Source of the DNA: Symbiodinium natans
Lineage: Eukaryota; Sar; Dinophyceae; Suessiales; Symbiodiniaceae
Direction of reading: 5' to 3'
Length of the DNA stretch: 20,000 bases
Assembly: GCA_905221605.1 (NCBI GenBank)
Contig: CAJNDS010002589.1
Coordinates: 230,001 to 250,000, forward strand
Shown here: positions 7,341 through 14,095 of the stretch, piece by piece
How the letters are laid out: each line of letters starts with the position of its first letter
Numbering within the stretch: position 1 is the first letter of the stretch
Position numbers and translations under genes: made by a program
Notes under the pieces: generated by a model
What the model saw: only the letters and a program-made list of their open reading frames with translations
What the model was told of the DNA's origin: nothing
Databases searched by the model: none

Positions 7341-7424
7341 TGGTACATGCGGAGGCTCCTGAACCCCAAAGTCTACCCAAAACTCAGACTCCCCCTATAT
7401 GTGAGAAAACCCCTAGACACATAG

Positions 7425-7550
7425 GGTACAGGGTTTAGGCTTAAGCCCTAAACCCCAAGCCCTCAACCTTGAGCCCTAAACCTTAAAATTCCCAAACCCT
7501 GGCAGCATTACTTCTCGGGCAGTCAATGTCACCCCTAGACCCTAGACCCT
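7425..7550 (-). repeat. Decayed CCCTAAA patches
   Basis: CCCTAAACCCCAAG, CCCTAGA and similar units around 7430-7500 and 7531-7550, with unique sequence between. 7341-7424 has no recognised feature. Confidence 0.7.
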
Positions 7551-7656
7551 AATATATGGCTCGGAAGAATTACTACCAGTAGTTCCTCATGGTCCCTTTA
7601 TAATTGTACTTTAACAACCCCATAAACACTCTTCTAATGATTAAGGCCCAACCAAT
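7551..7656. mobile_element. 106-bp dispersed element, copy 1
   Basis: Aligns base for base without any gap to 15271-15376: 79 of 106 positions identical by my count, with matching blocks TACTAC, ATGGTCCCT, TACT, AACCCC, TTCTAAT and GGCCC. This copy's ends are more mutated, and terminal complementarity is largely lost (AATATATGGC against GGCCCAACCAAT). No open frame. Probably an old non-autonomous DNA element. Confidence 0.7.
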
Positions 7657-8120
7657 CCGAAAGCCCTAAAGCCCTGCAACCCCCTAAAGCCCTCAAAACA
7701 GAAAGCTCTAAAACCCTAAATCCCAAACCCTAAAACCCCAAGAACCCTGAAGCCCGAAACCCCTAACTACCCTAAAGCCCTGAAACCCTACAACCCTCAA
7801 ACCATAAAAACTTTAAAGCCCTAAAACCCAAAACAGCTCTTAAATCCTAGCCCTGAAAAGCCTGCAAGCACGACAACCTAAAACCTAAGCCCTAAAGCAC
7901 CTTTAAAAAAACCCAAAGGCCCTAAAACCTTGACACTCTAAACCCCTTAAAACCCCAAACAAACCTAACAACCCCAAAATCCTAATTCCCGAAAAGCCCT
8001 AACAGCCCTACAACCTTAAAACCCTAAACCCCTAAGCCCTAAGAGCGTTACAGCTCCTAAGCCCCCCCGAAAAGCCCCCAGGTCCCTAAACCCTAAACCC
8101 TAAACCCTAAACCCTAAGCC
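7657..8120 (-). repeat. Extensive decayed CCCTAAA sea
   Basis: About 460 bp of A- and C-rich sequence in which nearly every 7-10 bases is a distorted CCCTAAA (CCCTAAAG, CCCTGAAA, CCTACAA). Only 8086-8120 has exact units. It contrasts with the perfect arrays elsewhere and looks like an old array left to drift. Confidence 0.85.
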
Positions 8121-8205
8121 CCAGGTCCCGGGAGCGGAGTCGGTCTCGTGACCCCGCCTTAGCGCTGGCGGTGCGCACGGCCCTGCCGGTGCCTGCCCCT
8201 GCGCC

Positions 8206-8415
8206 TGCGGGCCTCTTGCCTAAGGGTTTGGGGTTTAGGGTTTGGGGTTTAGGGTTTAGGGTTTAGGGTTTAGGGTTTAGGGTTTAGGGTGTGCGGGGCC
8301 TCTTGCCGAAGGGTTTGGGTTCTGGGGTTTAGGGCGTAGGGTTTGGGGTTTAAGCCCTAAACCCTATACCCTGAACCCTAAACCCTGAACCCTAAACCCT
8401 AAACCCTAAAAACCC
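8206..8415. repeat. Duplicated flank with TTTAGGG array, then head-to-head CCCTAAA
   Basis: TGCGGGCCTCTTGCC at 8206-8220 recurs as TGCGGGGCCTCTTGCC at 8292-8307, each followed by an AAGGGTTTGGG start of an array. Flank and array were thus duplicated together, about 86 bp apart. At 8350 the TTTGGGG array turns into CCCTAAA (TTTAAGCCC join), giving a head-to-head arrangement to 8415. Confidence 0.8.
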
Positions 8416-8422
8416 TCAGAGC

Positions 8423-8511
8423 ATTGAAGACAAGAAGGTGATGTCCCAGACTGGCTCGCAGACTTGGTTCCGAAGCCCACAGGCGGCTTGCAGCTGTTGG
8501 CGAATTTGGAG
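8423..8511 (+). CDS. Exon-like island, frame changes once
   Basis: One frame reads IEDKKVMSQTGSQTWFRSPQ (8423-8481). The next piece is more coding-like in another frame (GGLQLLANLEV, ending in TAG at the array). AAGCCCACAG at the switch could be an acceptor. Unknown function; either a degraded exon or two small ones. Confidence 0.25.
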
Positions 8512-8514
8512 GTG

Positions 8515-8711
8515 TAGGGTTTAGGGTTTAGGGTTTAGGGGTTCAGGGGTTCAGGGGTTCAGGGGTTTCGGGTTCAGGGTTCAGGGGTTAGGGTCTTGCT
8601 TTCGGGTCTTCAGGGTTTAGGGTTTAGGGTTGTGGTGAGGATTGTTGGGACTTGGGGAATACAGAAACCCTAAGCCCTAAACCCTAAACCCTAAACCCTA
8701 AACCCTAAACC
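8515..8711. repeat. TTTAGGG/TTCAGGGG array then CCCTAAA array
   Basis: 8515-8631 contains three consecutive 8-bp TTCAGGGG units, an uncommon length variant. 8665-8711 is CCCTAAA in the opposite direction. Confidence 0.9.
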
Positions 8712-8806
8712 AGCACTTAAAGACGTTCGAAGCACGTGACATCAGAGCCTCCCATCGAAGTTCCGCTCCCCCGCCGCCCCATGGTCCGGCCCATGCTGTG
8801 GTCCGA
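8711..8806 (+). CDS. Exon-like open island, unknown
   Basis: The frame from 8711 reads QHLKTFEARDIRASHRSS, then APPPPHGPAHAVVRG, continuing into the telomere junction where TAA (8825-8827) ends it. Proline- and alanine-rich tail. No splice signal identified; low certainty. Confidence 0.25.
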
Positions 8807-8947
8807 GGGTTTAGGGTTAAACCCTAAACCCTAAACCCTAAACCCTAAACCCTAAACCCTAAACCCTAAACCCTAAACCCTGAACCCTGAACCCTGAATT
8901 CTGAACCCTGAACCCTGAACCCTGAACCCTGAACCCTGAACCCTGAA
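8807..8947. repeat. Head-to-head telomere junction with CCCTAAA to CCCTGAA switch
   Basis: GGGTTTAGGGTT (8807-8818), one A, then its exact complement AACCCTAAACCC (8820-8831). The CCCTAAA run continues to 8877 and then changes to CCCTGAA for about ten units (8878-8947, one altered to ATTCTGAA). Confidence 0.95.
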
Positions 8948-9045
8948 CTGCTGATGCAGGCTTCTTTCCGGGCTCCTCGCTGCCGTCAGGGGCTGCCAAG
9001 CCCCTGGAGGCTCACCCAGGGGGCAGAAGCCCCCACAACCCAAAA

Positions 9046-9275
9046 CCCCAAACTTTAACGTTTTAGGGTTTAGGGTTTCGGGTTTAGGGTTTAGGGCTTA
9101 ACCCCGAACTTTAACCCCAAAACCCTAAACCCTAGAACCCTGAATCCCCAAGCCCTAAGCCTGATATGATCCAAGGGAGTTTGCAGATGATCCCTGGGCC
9201 TAGCCCTAAACCCTAAACCCTAAACCCTAAACCCTAAACCCTAAACCCTAAACCCTAAAACGTTAAAGTTTGGGG
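9046..9275. repeat. 230-bp inverted repeat with 33-bp perfect arms
   Basis: 9046-9078 (CCCCAAACTTTAACG plus TTTTAGGG and TTTAGGG units) is exactly complementary to 9243-9275. Seventeen of the arm's bases are telomere-like but the AACTTTAACG part is not, so the match is not trivial. A shorter echo (ACTTTAACCCC) lies at 9109-9119. The interior holds TTTAGGG then CCCTAAA arrays. The arms end abruptly at both sides. Confidence 0.85.
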
Positions 9276-9446
9276 GATCCTAAACAGTCGGCAGCTTTAG
9301 AGCTTTCAGGCGTCCAGAGGGAGGGGGGAATTCCTCCCCCCCCTCGACCTGAGATTTGTGTGGGGGGGTCTTAGGGTTTTGCCACTCCTTGCGCAGGTTT
9401 AGGGCTTGAATTAGGTGTTTGAAGATTCTCGGCGTTCAGGCGCTCA

Positions 9447-9572
9447 GGATTTAGGGTTCAGGGTTTAGGGTTTAGGCTTTAGGGCTAGGGTTTAGGGTTT
9501 AGGGCTAGGGTTTAGGGTTTAGGTGTAGGGTGTAGGGTGTAGAGTTCAGGGGGCTTAGGGTTCGGGGTTTGG
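9447..9572 (+). repeat. Mixed TTTAGGG array with GCTAGGG and TGTAGGG units
   Basis: The motif GGGCTAGGGTTTAGGGTTTA occurs twice in tandem (9482-9517), and GTGTAGG occurs three times (9523-9541): local homogenisation of variants. The 9276-9446 stretch before it contains a GGAATTCC-centred G/C hairpin at 9321-9345 and nothing else recognised. Confidence 0.88.
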
Positions 9573-9598
9573 TGTTGCTCCTGCGTGTTCCCTGGCAG

Positions 9599-9661
9599 GT
9601 GCCTCAGTCGCTTGTTCCAATGCTCACGCAGCCCCTGATCCAGCTGCCCTACTTAATCTAG
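9599..9661 (+). CDS. Exon candidate after strong acceptor
   Basis: GCTCCTGCGTGTTCCCTGGCAG gives a pyrimidine-rich acceptor (AG 9597-9598). The frame from 9599 reads VPQSLVPMLTQPLIQLPYLI and stops at TAG (9659-9661), where the next TTTAGGG array begins. Twenty codons, unknown. Confidence 0.32.
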   Translation: MPQSLVPMLTQPLIQLPYLI

Positions 9662-9808
9662 GGTTTAGGGTTTAGGGTTTGGGGTTTAGGGTTTAGGGTT
9701 TGGGGTTTCGGGTTTGGGGTTTGGGTTTAGGGTTTGGGGTTGAGGTTTTGGGTTTAGGATTTGGGGTTCAGGGTTCAGGGCTTTTGGGTTTACGGTTTTA
9801 GGGTTTAA
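9659..9808 (+). repeat. TTTAGGG/TTTGGGG array
   Basis: Alternating TTTAGGG and TTTGGGG with TTTCGGG and TTCAGGG near the end. The following gap 9809-9887 is unique. Confidence 0.92.
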
Positions 9809-9887
9809 CATTTGGATGTGTTGGAGCATAATTTCGTTATCTTTAGCACTCAGGATTGTGTTGAGGGTCAGGGACTAGCCCTAAGCC

Positions 9888-9940
9888 CTAAACCCTAAAC
9901 CCTAAACCCTAAACCCTAAACCCTAAATCCTAAACCCCAA
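9888..9940 (-). repeat. CCCTAAA array
   Basis: About seven units, last ones altered. The unique stretch 9941-10085 contains CAGAGGGT and its complement ACCCTCTG; a tRNA was considered there and rejected. Confidence 0.93.
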
Positions 9941-10085
9941 AGCCAGAGGGTATATATAGAGGCCAGCGATCACGGGTAATTCGAACCCTCTGTTCAAAGT
10001 TTGAAGGCTCTTGGGCCGGCAGACTCCTCGGCCCTACGAATGCACACCCTGAGCCCAGAGCAAACCCTAAGCCCTAGTCGTATTG

Positions 10086-10124
10086 TTTTAGGGTTTAGGG
10101 TTTAGGGTTTAGGGTTTAGGGTTT
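10086..10124 (+). repeat. TTTAGGG array, 5 units
   Basis: Exact units ending at the start of the foldback element. Confidence 0.95.
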
Positions 10125-10231
10125 GTACGGAATGTAGGAATGAGGTACCCTTTTTTAATCCCTTACAGCCATAAAAGGGTATATGTAGGGGGATATAATT
10201 AGGGTACCTCATCCCCTCAATCAATCCCTAC
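10125..10231. repeat. Imperfect foldback element
   Basis: TGAGGTACCCT (10141-10151) is exactly complementary to AGGGTACCTCA (10201-10211). Similarity extends outward (GTACGGAATG against CAATCCCTAC) and inward (AATCCCTTACA against TGTAGGGGGAT). Length about 107 bp, no coding frame, no clear target duplication. Probably a MITE-like remnant. Confidence 0.6.
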
Positions 10232-10234
10232 TAA

Positions 10235-10405
10235 CCAACAGAAAGTAAGGTAAAGGCAAGTGCGCGAAAGCTGTCCAAGGAGGATTTCGGCGGATTCTGG
10301 TGCCAGCATTATCCTCCGGCAAGATACCAGGAGAGGGAGGTTTCGGGTCCTGTCATGTTGTGTGCTGGGCCGGGGTTAGGGCTTCAGGGTGTAAGGGGTT
10401 TGTAG
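10235..10405 (+). CDS. Exon-like open frame, 56 codons, unknown
   Basis: One of the strongest coding-like islands. After a TAA at 10232 the frame includes VKASARKLSKEDFGGFWCQ, HYPPARYQEREVSGPVMLC and a repeat-derived tail, ending at TAG 10403-10405. Aromatic and charged residues and codon choice are unlike translated telomere DNA up to about 10370. It begins next to a foldback element and ends in TTTAGGG-like DNA. No family recognised. Confidence 0.38.
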   Translation, partial: PTESKVKASARKLSKEDFGGFWCQHYPPARYQEREVSGPVMLCAGPGLGLQGVRGL

Positions 10406-10464
10406 GGCTTAGGGTTTAGGTTCGGAGTACAGTGTTGGATGTTGAGCTTCGGGTTTCGCATGTT

Positions 10465-10500
10465 TAAACCTAAACCCTAAACCCTAAACCCTAAACCCTA
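10465..10500 (-). repeat. CCCTAAA array
   Basis: About five units, preceded by decayed TTTAGGG-like DNA at 10374-10460. Confidence 0.93.
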
Positions 10501-10509
10501 TACACACGG

Positions 10510-10602
10510 ATGGGAAGTATCGATGTGGAGTTGAATGAATGCTTGGATACACGAGTTCATGAACTGGTGGAGGGATTGAAGGGGAGAGGGTTCAGGGTTT
10601 AG
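10510..10602 (+). CDS. Small open frame with ATG, 30 codons
   Basis: MGSIDVELNECLDTRVHEL followed by VEGLKGRG, then three residues from the TTTAGGG array and TAG. Acidic, helix-like. ATG at 10510 is the first in frame after the CCCTAAA array, but the frame is also open upstream through TLYTR. It could be an exon piece. Confidence 0.25.
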   Translation: MGSIDVELNECLDTRVHELVEGLKGRGFRV

Positions 10603-10646
10603 GGTTTAGGGTTTAGGGTTTAGGGTTTAGGGTTTAGGGTTTAGGG
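10588..10646 (+). repeat. TTTAGGG array, about 8 units
   Basis: One TTCAGGG then exact units. Confidence 0.96.
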
Positions 10647-10691
10647 CTGCCTCGAACCTTCAGCTACTACGGTCTCATTCCCTTCTTATAG

Positions 10692-10769
10692 GGTTCCGGC
10701 TCCCTTAGAAGCCCCTTAATAGCAAAAGGGGCACCCTTGATTTTCCTGGGCTACTCTTGTTGGGTCCAG
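10692..10769. repeat. Dispersed repeat, copy 2 of a pair
   Basis: Counterpart of 1480-1562 (see that entry for shared blocks). This copy has short insertions (GCTCCCT, TTG) relative to the first. Confidence 0.45.
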
Positions 10770-10860
10770 GCTGTCAAACCTTTAAACCCAAGCCAAACAC
10801 CCTTAACCCTGAACCTTCTATTTGAGCAGACAAAGACCAGGTAGGGCTTTGGGATAGTTC

Positions 10861-11037
10861 ACCCTAAACCCTAGACCCTATACCCTAAACCCTTTCCCCG
10901 TATTAGGTTTAAGCGGATGATATTCCGAAACATTGTTCAGAGGGGTTTTGAGGGCCATCCTAGATGATATTCTGAACCGTATAGTCCTAAACCCGAAACC
11001 CTACATCTTAAACCCTAAACCCTAAACCCTAAACCCA
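10861..11037 (-). repeat. CCCTAAA patches around a duplicated 14-mer
   Basis: Arrays at 10861-10892 and 10985-11037. Between them GATGATATTCCGAA (10917-10930) recurs as GATGATATTCTGAA (10963-10976), a direct repeat 46 bp apart of unknown meaning. Confidence 0.8.
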
Positions 11038-11047
11038 AAGTCTGCAG

Positions 11048-11125
11048 GAATTTGGGCTACAGCTTGGTGCTGTTCTCTGGTCCCAACGAGGCCGCGCTGG
11101 ACTGGGTCCAGTCCCAACACGCTAG
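11048..11125 (+). CDS. Exon candidate after TCTGCAG acceptor
   Basis: AG at 11046-11047 followed by G. The frame from 11049 reads NLGYSLVLFSGPNEAALDWV and then QSQHASP, with strongly C/G-ending codons, before running into repeat. LGYSLVLFSGPNE looks like a beta-strand and turn of a folded domain, but I cannot name a family. A GC donor (CAC followed by GCTAGC) is possible, as dinoflagellates use non-GT donors; this is conjecture. Confidence 0.4.
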   Translation, partial: EFGLQLGAVLWSQRGRAGLGPVPTR

Positions 11126-11135
11126 CCCTAAACCT

Positions 11136-11191
11136 TTAGGGTTTGGGGTTTAGGGTTTAGGGGTTTTGGGTTTAGGGTTTAGGGTTTAGGG
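11136..11191 (+). repeat. TTTAGGG array with TTTGGGG units
   Basis: Tail-to-tail with a single CCCTAAA unit at 11126-11132. Confidence 0.9.
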
Positions 11192-11710
11192 ACCCACAAA
11201 CCTGAAACAGGGATGTCTGCGTCGTTGGGCCACAGAACCCAATAGAAGCAGAAGTGCAGCTGCCGTGTTCTTCTTGGTAGTGGTACGCTGGTACCCTTTT
11301 CGGGTTCTGGTTTCCCTTGTCAAAGAACCCCAAGAAGGGGACCCATATCATGTTGTGGCTATTCTTGGGCTACCAAGTCTTTACAGAACGTCTGCATCGT
11401 GGCTGTCTCAAATACCCCAATTTCCAAAAATGTTTTCGAAAATGGGCCCACAATTGCGAACTTCCCCCCTAAACCCTACCCCCGCACCAAACCCTCATGT
11501 GCGGCTTAGGAGTTGGAGGTGGTTGTCCTGTCTGTCTGAGCTTCCAAGTTCTGTGGGGCTCCCCAAACCCTTAAAAATCCCAGCCCCCCAAACCCTAAAC
11601 CCCCTAATCCTAAGCCAGGCCACGCAGAAGGCTAGAGACATGGTCCAGAAATCCTGCGGCCTCACCACTGGACCAAACATTACGTGCCATGGCTCAGGGG
11701 TGTTAGGCAA
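11192..11710. other. Largely unique stretch with a 150-codon open frame, not called a gene
   Basis: A + strand frame runs 11265-11717. Its first third (EGDPYHVVAILGLPSLY) might be coding, but the rest contains translated CCCTAAA-like DNA (PAPQTLNPLILS). Overlapping open frames exist on the other strand. No motif recognised. A few decayed repeat units lie at 11466-11490 and 11575-11610. Confidence 0.35.
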
Positions 11711-11802
11711 GGTTTAGGGTTTAGGGTTTAGGGCTTAGGGTTTAGGGTTTAGGGTTTCGGGCTTAGGGCTTAGGGCTTAGGGCTTTGGGTTTAGGGTTTA
11801 GC
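11711..11802 (+). repeat. TTTAGGG array with GCTTAGG units
   Basis: Includes four consecutive GCTTAGG units (11761-11783), a locally amplified variant. It sits just upstream of the strongest acceptor in the window. Confidence 0.93.
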
Positions 11803-11832
11803 GTTTTGTTTTGTTGTTGTTTTATTTTCTAG

Positions 11833-12058
11833 GCAGCCCCTTGTTTTAGAGGATAATATGTTCGGAATACGTTTTCGAGGCGTTCAAGGGCCAACCCAGT
11901 CGAGTTCCAGCAACCACCTGGCATCTAGACCCCGGCCTTTAGAGTCCACGTGGCCATGTGATGTAGTATGGCAGAGGGGTTTCGGGTTTAGCCTTTGCTC
12001 CGTTGAAGAAGTCCCAGTATTCATCGCTCATTTCAAGATTCCCTGGTCCAAGAGCTAA
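11833..12058 (+). CDS. Exon candidate after textbook polypyrimidine tract
   Basis: TTTTGTTGTTGTTTTATTTTCTAG (described from 11809 to 11832) is a strong T-rich tract with AG at 11831-11832 followed by G. In the frame from 11834 the sequence stays open for 74 codons: QPLVLEDNMFGIRFRGVQG, serine-rich middle (QSSSSNH), then FSLCSVEEVPVFIAHFKIPW and SKS before TAA (12056-12058). An ATG at 11858 lies inside. It could be a final coding exon. No domain recognised; a short telomere-like segment (GGGTTTCGGGTTTAG) is embedded near 11977. Confidence 0.38.
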
Positions 12059-12085
12059 CTTGCAACTGCACTAGTAATCCTCGGT

Positions 12086-12218
12086 CCTAACCCTAAACCT
12101 AAACCCGAAACCCGAAACCCGAAACCCTTAACCCTAAACCCCAAACCCTAAACCCTAAACCCTAAACCCTAAACCCTAAACCCTAAACCCTAAACCCTAA
12201 ACCCTAAACCCTAAACCC
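12086..12218 (-). repeat. CCCGAAA then CCCTAAA array
   Basis: Three CCCGAAA units, mixed units, then about ten exact CCCTAAA. The next 12219-12310 is open on + (SPVLRRPKPRRAPNNIGGED), a weak coding relic, followed by a short array at 12312-12340. Confidence 0.92.
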
Positions 12219-12459
12219 AGTCCTGTTCTCCGACGCCCAAAGCCAAGAAGAGCGCCCAACAACATTGGAGGGGAGGACCCCGCAAGCTTTTCGAATCGGC
12301 GTTCTGTGAAGAACCCTAAACCCTAAACCTTAAACCCTGAGTAACACAAACACACACACCCACCCCTGTAGTAGTGCTCGCACATGATAGTTCTTTTGGC
12401 TATGCTGTACCCTTAGCAAGCCATGATGACTGTTAGAGGGTGAGGGAGTTTGGCAGCTT

Positions 12460-12685
12460 TAGGGTTTAGGGTCAAGGGTTTGGGGTTCGGAACTATGCTA
12501 GGTATAGGGGCTGTCGTTCTTACGTCGCACGCGACTCAGGGTCAACGATGACTTGGGAGACCCTAAGCCTGAAAGCTTCGGGCTTCAGGGATATTAGGGT
12601 ATATCTGGGGAGGCCCCAGTATATGCGGTTTAGGGTTTAGGGTTTAAAGTTTAGGGTTTAGGGTTTGGGGTTTAGGGTTTAGGGA
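12460..12685 (+). repeat. Short TTTAGGG patches
   Basis: 12460-12488 and 12628-12685. Between them lies a small hairpin, ATATCTGGGG opposite CCCCAGTATAT, at 12601-12624. Confidence 0.85.
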
Positions 12686-12763
12686 GGTACATGTAACCTC
12701 AGGATAGGGTCGGTTTGCTTAGGGATGTAGTAAACACGAAACCCCACAACCCTGTCGGGATTT

Positions 12764-13020
12764 TTACCCCCCGGGGGGCTCCTCTTCGAACCCGCTATTC
12801 CGAGGAAGAGCATCGAGCTCTACACGTATCACTCGCATCGCGGCTTCATTTCCGAAGCCCGAAACGCTAAGCCTCGAAACATCTGCGCATGTTCGGGAAC
12901 TTTGGGCGGTTCCTGCTGAATTGCCTACAGATATCCCGCTGTTCCTTTCTCTAGCCCCTGAACCCGAAGCCCTACAATGAATCACAGTACCAATGGGGCT
13001 TCCTATCAAGATGCAGAGCC
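12764..13020. other. Unique stretch open in several frames
   Basis: Minus strand open 12764-13009 (81 codons, ARERNSGISVGNSAG region). A + frame is also open for over 60 codons (for example LETSAHVRELWAVPAELPTD, near 12870-12930). Codon choice favours neither decisively. Probably a coding relic; product unknown. Confidence 0.3.
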
Positions 13021-13062
13021 CTATCTACATGCAATGGGTGTTGGGTTTGTGATAACTCCCCG

Positions 13063-13083
13063 CCCCCCCCCCCCCCCCCCCCC
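13063..13083. repeat. C21 homopolymer
   Basis: Twenty-one consecutive C after CCCCG. Longest homopolymer in the window; it may also be length-uncertain in assembly. Confidence 0.9.
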
Positions 13084-13170
13084 ATGTAAGCCTTCCGCAG
13101 GCTATGTGTAGGGGCAGTATCCCCCTATTTCGATAAGCATGGCCACGCACAGGCAACTTTAACCCCTAAG

Positions 13171-13287
13171 TCCTAAACCCTAAACCCGAAGCCCTAAACC
13201 TAAATCCTAAACCCTAAACCCTAAACCCGAAGCCCTAAAACCTAATTCCCAAACCCTAAGCCCGAAGCCCTAAACCCTAAACCTAAA
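13171..13287 (-). repeat. Higher-order repeat built from CCCTAAA and CCCGAAG
   Basis: Three related units start at 13171, 13205 and 13247 (34, 42 and 41 bp). Each runs TCC-C/T-AAACCC, CTAA, CCCGAAGCCCTAAA and CCTAA. The second carries one extra CCCTAAA. Confidence 0.75.
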
Positions 13288-13312
13288 CCCGGACTCCTCT
13301 TCGTTTCTGCAG

Positions 13313-13396
13313 GTTGAAGGAACTGTGGTGCATGTCCAGGAACTGCAAGGAAACCCTAAACCCGAAGACGAGCCTTATAAACCCAAAACTCTGTAA
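13313..13396 (+). CDS. Exon candidate after CTCCTCTTCGTTTCTGCAG
   Basis: The acceptor is close to consensus (AG 13311-13312, then GTT). The frame reads VEGTVVHVQELQGNPKPEDE then PYKPKTL and TAA (13394-13396), 27 codons. The NPKP part coincides with CCCTAAACCC, so a telomere unit is built into, or mimics, coding sequence. Unknown product; the acceptor and hydrophilic sequence make this one of the better candidates. Confidence 0.4.
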   Translation, partial: VEGTVVHVQELQGNPKPEDEPYKPKTL

Positions 13397-13427
13397 ACCT
13401 TATAGACCCTAAATCCTAAAGCGTAAA

Positions 13428-13721
13428 CCCCAAACCCCAAACCCCAAACCCCAAACCCCAAACCCCAAACCCCAAACCCCAAACCCCAAACCCCAAACCC
13501 CAAACCCCAAACCCCAAACCCCAAACCCCAAACCCCAAACCCCAAACCCCAAACCCCAAAACCCCAAACCCCAAACCCCAAACCCCAAACCCCAAACCCC
13601 AACCCCAAAACCCCAAACCCCAAACCCCAAACCGCAAACCCCAAACCCCAAACCCCCAACCCCCAACCCCAAACCCCAACCCCAAACCCCAAACCCCAAA
13701 CCCCAAACCCCAAACCCCAAA
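13428..13721 (-). repeat. 294-bp CCCCAAA variant array
   Basis: About 40 units of CCCCAAA with a few length errors (CCCAACCCC, CCCCAAAA, AACCGCAAA). TTTGGGG contains no stop in any frame, which produces long artificial glycine-rich open frames on the minus strand. Confidence 0.97.
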
Positions 13722-13789
13722 CCCTAAACCCTAAACCCTAAACCCTAAACCCTAAACCCTAAACCCTAAACCCTAAACCCTAAACCCTA
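13722..13789 (-). repeat. CCCTAAA array joined directly to the CCCCAAA array
   Basis: Nine exact units. The unit type changes within one repeat at 13721/13722 while phase is kept. Confidence 0.97.
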
Positions 13790-13792
13790 CAC

Positions 13793-13906
13793 GAGGAAGT
13801 CTGTGTTCTTGTTGCCAGCCTCCAGAGCCCCCCCCCCACCCTGATTACCCCGATGATCCGGGATGTTTCGCAGCTTTTGCTGTTCATAGCTCACTGGGCT
13901 TCCTAG
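13793..13906 (+). CDS. Exon-like open frame, 37 codons, unknown
   Basis: EEVCVLVASLQSPPPTLITP is followed by MIRDVSQLLLFIAHWAS and TAG (13904-13906). Hydrophobic second half. It contains a C10 run coding for prolines. It lies exactly between two arrays. No family recognised. Confidence 0.35.
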   Translation, partial: EEVCVLVASLQSPPPTLITPMIRDVSQLLLFIAHWAS

Positions 13907-13910
13907 ACCT

Positions 13911-14011
13911 CTAAACCCTAAACCCCAAACCCTAAACCCCAAACCCTAAACCCCAAACCCTAAACCCTAAACCCCAAACCCTAAACCCTAAACCCCAAAC
14001 CCTAAACCCCA
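13911..14011 (-). repeat. CCCTAAA/CCCCAAA dimer array
   Basis: Alternating CCCTAAACCCCAAA 14-mers with occasional doubled CCCTAAA, about 14 heptamers in all. A second-level repeat distinct from the neighbouring pure CCCCAAA array. Confidence 0.93.
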
Positions 14012-14095
14012 AGTTCCACACGCAGTTCAACCCAAAGGAGCGCCTTCTACGCCATGGACGAGGCCATGAAGGAGACTCCTTGAGGGCACTCTACC

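Noticed and set aside
9950-10030. tRNA on the minus strand (GGGTTCGAATT)
   Set aside because: T-arm pairs poorly, and no acceptor stem or anticodon arm can be drawn.
13375-13720. Three overlapping minus-strand open frames of about 100 codons, rich in Gly-Phe-Val-Trp-Leu
   Set aside because: They are translations of CCCCAAA: TTTGGGG lacks the TAG that TTTAGGG contains, so all frames stay open. Not a glycine-rich protein.
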